Assembly (NCBI GenBank): GCA_018873245.2
Contig: JAEMBT020000008.1
Coordinates: 5,388,001-5,452,000 of the forward strand
DNA: 64,000 nucleotides
Reading direction: 5' to 3'
DNA from: Archegozetes longisetosus
Taxonomy: Eukaryota; Arthropoda; Arachnida; Sarcoptiformes; Trhypochthoniidae
Made by a program: the position numbers and the translations under genes. This document shows positions 60,501-64,000 of the stretch, in pieces (the first letter of the stretch is position 1; every line of letters starts with the position of its first letter). The notes beneath the pieces were generated by a model. That model saw only the letters and a program-made list of their open reading frames with translations, was not told the origin of the DNA and did not search any database.

Positions 60501-61714
60501 ATCAACTGCTTGAAAAAGCTGAAGCACGACTGAAATTTTATGATACAGTAGGGCAGCTCAAATTACTGAACTGAGCTATTAAAAGAACTTAGTTCTGCTA
60601 CTGTATCCAACAATTTTGAACACATTCAGTTTTTAAATATTTGTTTTAGTGAAAAGCTCAATTAATTGACTGATATTAAACTTATTAAACGCACTAAAAT
60701 CCTATTAGCTTTCAATATTTCCTCTGGACCTGATTTAATATGCGATTGAATTTTTCAAAGTTTTTCTCTTAAAAAAAGAGATCGATACTCAAATGACTTA
60801 CTTGGTTATCTTATGCTTGATTGGAAAATGCAAATCATTTCATTTTATATTTTTGTAATTATTGGTAATTAGTTAAATCAAAATTGTAACGGTTGTCATA
60901 GCTAACTTTCAACTTTTCGAAATTTTATTCAGTTTAAGTTAACGATAAAATGAGTTTTAAGTGGATTTTGATTCGTTGCAATCATCGGAACAAATCTGAA
61001 TCATTATTAATTAAGGAATTAACTTCTATTGAATTTAACGAACTTTATTGACCTCTATTAGTAAAAAGTTAGATTTTCTTCTCTTTTTCTAATGAATATT
61101 AGGAAAATGTTTCTTAAACTGTCGCATGAAATCTAAATGTTAATCAAGGTTTCATAAAAAGAAAAAAGAATTTTTAAGCGTTTTCTACACAGGATTGTAA
61201 AATTGTCAAGTACTTTTGAGAACTTGCACACAATGTAATTATTAAAGAAAAATTCTATTTATTATGTAAGAATTAATAAAATTTGTAAATGATATACTCG
61301 GTAAAAACATGACTTTCCTCATAAAAATGAGGTTTGTTTAGCCCACAGTATTAAATAGTTTTTAATCCTATCTTTAGGGCAAAAGTTGCAAACTTTTGCT
61401 CAAATTATACATCTTAATTCTGACAGCTTTAAGCAAAAGCATTAAAAAACAATTAGGAAAATGCGAGAAAGTTAGTCTGAAGACAATTATTTCGAAGAAA
61501 GTGCTCACTAGAAAATCGAAGTCAAATTTAGCATACCTTATAGGGATAATTAGTTCAATTGACTAACATTCATAAATCAAGAAGAGTATAAAACGAATTG
61601 TCACGTTATTCCGTTTATAGGCAACTTTATTTTATTGTAAATACATCTAATATTGTTTTCAAGTTATTTATCAAAGTCCGAGTGTTATTTCCTTTTTCCG
61701 CGATTATACTAATT
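57560..61714. other. Intergenic, no gene recognised
   Basis: Mostly AT-rich. A plus-strand frame at 60392-60574 (containing NQLLEKAEARLKFYD) has some protein-like character but no start context or family match. The open frame at 58368-58553 (minus) is likely chance. Confidence 0.4.
57908..57980. repeat. Two-copy tandem repeat
   Basis: Two diverged copies of a unit of about 35-39 bases, ATGAAAACTATAGTTACGAT and on to GTTAAGTAA, lie side by side (57908-57946 and 57947-57980). Confidence 0.7.
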
Positions 61715-61935
61715 GGGAGCGAGGCAAAGTTGCTTTTTGTGTAGGGCCAGACATCGATCACTGATTCGATACCAGAAAATAAGCAAATAGAAGTTGAACT
61801 GATCAAACGAGTCTCACTTTTTACTTGTCTATCTTCTTAAGTAATACCAATGACTAATGCCTGACCCCACACAAAAAGCAACTCAGTCTCGCCTAATGTC
61901 TGACTACACAAAAAGCAGCTTAGTCTCGACCTAAT
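61715..61935. repeat. Inverted repeat with duplicated right arm
   Basis: The left arm at 61719-61756 (GCGAGGCAAAGTTGCTTTTT) is repeated in reverse complement at about 61858-61892 and again at about 61897-61931 (ACACAAAAAGCA motif). Probably a small foldback element whose right end was tandemly duplicated. Confidence 0.65.
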
Positions 61936-62122
61936 AATAATTTTAAAATATCATATACAGCCCGTTTTTTAAACTAAACTCAGATTTTACAGTTAAACTT
62001 TGTTGCTTTTGAAAATGTGAGTCAAAAGTAAAATCGCTTACTCATTGACCAAAATTTGAATGTTTCAAAATAAACCTTAATAATGAACTATAATTTTACA
62101 AACTTATTTCAGAACTGTAAGT

Positions 62123-62395
62123 CTACAGAGTAGTTGATATATGTAAAAATAAATTTGATTCAATTCTAAAAATAGTTGCTTTGGTCGGCCTAGTTTTACC
62201 AAATTTTTCAAAAAATTCAGCTCTAACTTTATCACAACATTTAGTTAATAAATGAGTTTTCAAAACAAAAATTGTTTCTTCTGTTGTGAACATTACTTTT
62301 ATGATTAAAGGTGTTTTTAATTCAAAATCAATGACTAAGTTATCAAATTGTGTTTTATATGTTTTAAACTTACTCATTGGTAAGTTCTGATTCAT
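62123..62395 (-). pseudogene. Transposon-derived HTH (DUF4817-like) fragment
   Basis: The 90-codon frame includes FTTEETIFVLKTHLLTK, FFEKFGKTRPTKATIFRI and ends soon after. This resembles the helix-turn-helix (DUF4817) found at the N-terminus of some arthropod transposon-encoded proteins, pattern FxxKFG-x-PTKxTI. The normal conserved aromatic and linker parts are weak, and no transposase follows. Likely a relic; the family call is tentative. Confidence 0.4.
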
Positions 62396-64000
62396 GAGTA
62401 ATAATAAAGAAAAATTGTTATAAGAATTTGAGTTTAGTTTTAAAAAAACGGACAGTATATATTAAATATACCAAGCGAACATTAAACTAATTTGCAATCC
62501 TATTGAATTTTATGACTTCAATAAAGAGAATTAAGAAAAATACAAATAAGAAAAATGATTCAGTTACTACATTGTACGAGTATGGTATTAACTAATATCA
62601 CTATGATTGATATTATCAAGTAGATAATCATTAAAATTGATGTATTAGTTCAACTTGGAAAAGTTTTTCAGCTTCTTTTTACAAGCTATTATCGAGTCAT
62701 AAAGAAAGCTGCTCAATAGTATTTAACTCAAATCGATAAAGTGCTTAAGGAAACATTTTAAATAATACAAATAGTATTATAAAAACTAGTTATTAGTTTA
62801 GTAACGCAAAAATTTCATTTCAGAACTAGAATGTCGAGCATGAAACTAAAGTAATTTCTAAGAGAATGATTGGACATTTTATCTTATTTTATTACTGTTT
62901 TATGAATATACTCAAAATTCTTTACTGTATTTATTTCTTATTTCTAAGAGAATAGCTGCAAGACTTCATGCAAGTCAGGGTCAAATAGTTGTAGGAATAG
63001 TATTTTTTCTAAATACTTCGTCTTATTAAGACTTACCATTGAAAAAAGAGTTGAAGCCATTCAAACTCTAGTTAATTAATTATTTAATTAGATCTTTTCT
63101 AAGGTTGCAGAAATGAGTTTGCGCTCACTTTTTCAATATATGTGTCAATAATTCGCTTTGGGTTTTGAAACGTTTATTTTGCTTTTTATTTTTTTGAAAA
63201 GTTTTATTTCTGTGTCAATTTTCAATTATCTGCAAATTAAAAAAATGTTCATCTTCTATGAAATTTGCCTATTATTTCTTCTGGTTGACTGAATCTAGCA
63301 GTAAACATAGTAAATTTTGTTTTGCAAGCTTTGTTAATCTAGTAAAAGTTTTTATTTATTGTTTGAAATACGCTATTATTAAGTCAAATTTCAAGTTCAA
63401 AAATTATATCTCAACTTAACATTACATGAAAGCTGACCTGTATTATTATCGTAGCAAAATTACGAGATGCAATTCAGTTTCTATCTGGTAAGTCAAATTT
63501 AATTCAATTAAATTGCCTTTCAGTGTCACTTAAAGAAGTCTCAGAACACAATTGATCACGAAATGCAAAACTCCTCCATGGTAATGAGGTACAGCGCGGT
63601 TTGGTTTGAGATTGTTAACGAGCTGTTAAGTAGTGGTATCATTTTTCAAAACAGCCGTCAAGTGAGAAAGGATCAAAAAGAAAAGAATGAAAATTCTTTA
63701 TTTGCGTCATTATCAACTATAATAATAAGATAAAAACAAATAAGAAAGGATTTATCTCTAAATCATAGTTTTGTTTTACGTTTTGGTCGATTAAATACTA
63801 CAATTAAGAATCAAAGTTAACCTTCGCTGAAAATTCTGCCATTTTTTAAAAAAATAAACCAAACGGCTAAATATGGCTTAAATATGGTTTAAATGTTATC
63901 ATAAAGTGGGACAAGGCTCGAGAGAACAAACAATTATTTGGAATCCTGAAAGTCCTTGCGGTCCACACACGAAAAAATAGGTAATAACTGGTTAAGAGTA
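62396..64000. other. Intergenic to window end, no gene recognised
   Basis: No gene is supportable. At the extreme end (about 63900-63980) a stretch reads KWDKARENKQLFGILKVLA and is followed by a GTAATA donor-like site. It could be the edge of an exon continuing outside the window, but cannot be judged. Confidence 0.35.

Noticed and set aside
1..64000. CRISPR array, bacterial operon, rRNA or tRNA genes
   Set aside because: No regular direct-repeat/spacer pattern, no ribosome-binding-site-led gene strings, no rRNA similarity and no convincing tRNA cloverleaf were seen. Introns and non-LTR elements show that the DNA is eukaryotic.

Overview
This is an AT-rich eukaryotic window. Genes are split by GT-AG introns (several only 57-71 bp long). 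The content fits an arthropod: an animal heme peroxidase of the chorion-peroxidase type, an SLC22-like transporter, CAP-domain remnants, a non-LTR retrotransposon, a Harbinger transposon and many hairpin-like non-autonomous DNA elements. A chelicerate or mite is possible, but the order cannot be fixed from this sequence.

Layout. (1) 1-2500: two long foldback elements, no gene. (2) 2504-6196, minus strand: an apparently intact four-exon gene (1000 codons when spliced) encoding RCC1-type beta-propeller repeats followed by two complete protein kinase domains. A hairpin element fills most of its second intron. (3) About 5.2-10.1 kb and 28.1-32.6 kb are the arms of a large inverted duplication. 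Each arm holds the RCC1-coding part of a kinase gene, its upstream region with a four-unit degenerate repeat, a microsatellite, and a decayed CAP-domain exon in head-to-head orientation. (4) The 18-kb centre, 10.1-28.1 kb, has no convincing host gene. It holds a decayed Harbinger element with a broken LINE inside it, a 1.5-kb foldback element and a smaller inverted-repeat element. (5) 31.6-42.4 kb, plus strand: the RCC1-kinase family continues as one copy that is a single frameshift from intact, followed by progressively more broken copies and fragments, two of them locally inverted. (6) 43.3-46.4 kb, minus strand: an intact five-exon SLC22-like transporter gene with one GC-AG intron. (7) About 48.2-48.9 kb: a frame-broken multi-pass membrane protein. 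(8) 52.65-57.53 kb, plus strand: an eight-exon secreted heme peroxidase (798 residues) that keeps the fold and both haem histidines but has replaced the two acidic residues that normally bond to haem and the catalytic arginine. (9) 57.6-64.0 kb: mostly non-coding, with small inverted repeats and a transposon-derived HTH fragment.

The most notable signals are the RCC1 plus tandem-kinase fusion family undergoing duplication and decay, the big inverted duplication that carries it, and the peroxidase with an altered active site. Exon boundaries were worked out by hand from splice signals, reading-frame continuity and comparison between copies in this window. Family names rest on recognised motifs, not on a database search.
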